Shown here piece after piece: positions 4,969-5,492 of a stretch of 5,492 nucleotides of DNA. The position numbers and the translations under genes are program-made. Source of the DNA: Roseiarcus sp050013275. Its GTDB lineage: Bacteria; Pseudomonadota; Alphaproteobacteria; Rhizobiales; Beijerinckiaceae. Every line of letters begins with the position of its first letter. Within the stretch, counting starts at the first letter, position 1. The stretch is taken from NCBI GenBank assembly GCA_050013275.1, contig JBEKFO010000296.1, positions 1 through 5,492 on the forward strand, written 5' to 3'. A model generated the notes under the pieces. The model was not told where the DNA came from. It saw only the letters and a list, made by a program, of their open reading frames with translations, and searched no databases.

Positions 4969-5492
4969 TTTTTTCTGTCGCTCGCGCTGGGCCTTGGCGG
5001 CGGCGGCGGCGAATTTGAAGGTCTGCGCGTAGGCGTTCTCGAGGGGCGCCGCGGCGCTGCGATCGGCGATCTCGGCAAAGCGCGCGGCGATCGTCTCCGG
5101 CGTGCGGTCGATTTCGTCGAAATAGACGCCCGGCGTCTCGGCGATGTGGGTCACCGCGAAAACGCCGGCGCCGGCGCCGAGAATAACGCGCGAGGGCGCC
5201 TGTTCGCTGACGAGAAACAGCAGGCCGGGCGTCACCGATTCCGGCGTCAGCAGCGCCGCCGCTTCGGGCGGCAGCAGCCCCGCGGTCATCGCCGTAGCGG
5301 CGGTCGGCGCGAGCACGTTGACGCGGATGTCGGTCTTGGCGCCTTCGAGATGCAGCACGTTCATCAAGCCGATCATCGCCGCCTTCGCCGCGCCGTAGTT
5401 GGCCTGGCCGAAATTGCCGTAGACGCCGGAGGCTGACGAAGTGAAGACGATGCGGCCGTAGCCGCGCTCGCGCATGCCCGCCCACACCGCCT
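4966..5492 (-). CDS. SDR-family dehydrogenase, MFE-2/HSD17B4-like, N terminus outside window
   Basis: The frame is open from the right window edge to the TAG at 4966-4968, giving 174 complete codons. The Rossmann glycine motif and the true start lie beyond the window. The visible part shows the short-chain dehydrogenase catalytic set: serine in FTSSASG, then YGNFGQANYGAAK with Tyr encoded at 5395-5397 and Lys four residues later. GNFGQANY, NVLAPTAATAMT and the later LGAGAGVF resemble the (3R)-hydroxyacyl-CoA dehydrogenase part of multifunctional enzyme type 2 (HSD17B4/Fox2) more than ordinary FabG. A C-terminal extension of about 70 residues past the core, ending in an Ala/Lys/Arg-rich tail, also fits that group. 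The likely reaction is NAD(+)-dependent oxidation of 3-hydroxyacyl-CoA to 3-ketoacyl-CoA, the substrate of the thiolase immediately downstream. Stereochemistry and substrate are inferred, not shown. Confidence 0.88.
   Translation of the reverse strand, partial: AVWAGMRERGYGRIVFTSSASGVYGNFGQANYGAAKAAMIGLMNVLHLEGAKTDIRVNVLAPTAATAMTAGLLPPEAAALLTPESVTPGLLFLVSEQAPSRVILGAGAGVFAVTHIAETPGVYFDEIDRTPETIAARFAEIADRSAAAPLENAYAQTFKFAAAAAKAQRERQKK

Noticed and set aside
3849..5018. A 389-codon plus-strand open frame
   Set aside because: It is antisense to the thiolase, with Arg/His/Asp-rich composition typical of mirror frames and no recognisable motif.
4956..5078. N-terminal extension of the thiolase by 41 codons
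   Set aside because: It is Pro/Arg/Ser low-complexity sequence in another frame of the SDR gene, whereas the internal ATG at 4953-4955 has a good Shine-Dalgarno and gives the standard thiolase N terminus.

Overview
This is a GC-rich chromosomal window (my impression is roughly 65-70% G+C) with tightly packed genes. It most likely comes from an alphaproteobacterium. The reasons are a DnaE2 tail ending in GRNFH, a PepSY/cytochrome b pair, and a thiolase resembling those I know from sphingomonads and Hyphomicrobiales. The order cannot be fixed from the sequence alone. The third-position G/C bias opens many long false frames on the opposite strand of every gene.

Layout from left to right. Bases 1-342 (+) are the last 113 codons of the error-prone polymerase DnaE2, cut by the window edge. 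It converges, across 24 bp, on a minus-strand pair transcribed from 1203 down to 367: a small secreted PepSY protein (928-1203) followed 30 bp later by a four-helix cytochrome b (367-897). After a 145-bp spacer comes a 445-codon minus-strand gene (1349-2686). It encodes a soluble two-part protein with an N-terminal nucleotide-hydrolase/TIR-like fold and a TPR-like 'TRAFs-binding' region related to the front half of animal ASK1/MAP3K5. It starts with GTG behind a strong Shine-Dalgarno. A 138-bp divergent spacer separates it from a plus-strand EamA/DMT-family exporter (2825-3733), which probably starts with TTG. That gene ends 16 bp from the stop of a minus-strand thiolase (3750-4955). The thiolase lies 10 bp downstream of an SDR dehydrogenase (4966 to beyond the window end), and the SDR stop codon is part of the thiolase ribosome-binding site.

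Functional picture. The SDR and thiolase form a lipid/acyl-CoA unit, likely 3-hydroxyacyl-CoA oxidation followed by thiolysis. The PepSY/cytochrome b pair looks like a small membrane electron-transfer module. DnaE2 belongs to the SOS mutasome, and its usual partners ImuA and ImuB would be upstream, outside the window. The TIR-like/TRAFs-binding gene is the least understood and most interesting. It stands alone, with no recognisable defence gene beside it here. No tRNA, rRNA, CRISPR array, insertion sequence or phage gene was seen, and no stretch over 300 bp lacks a gene.
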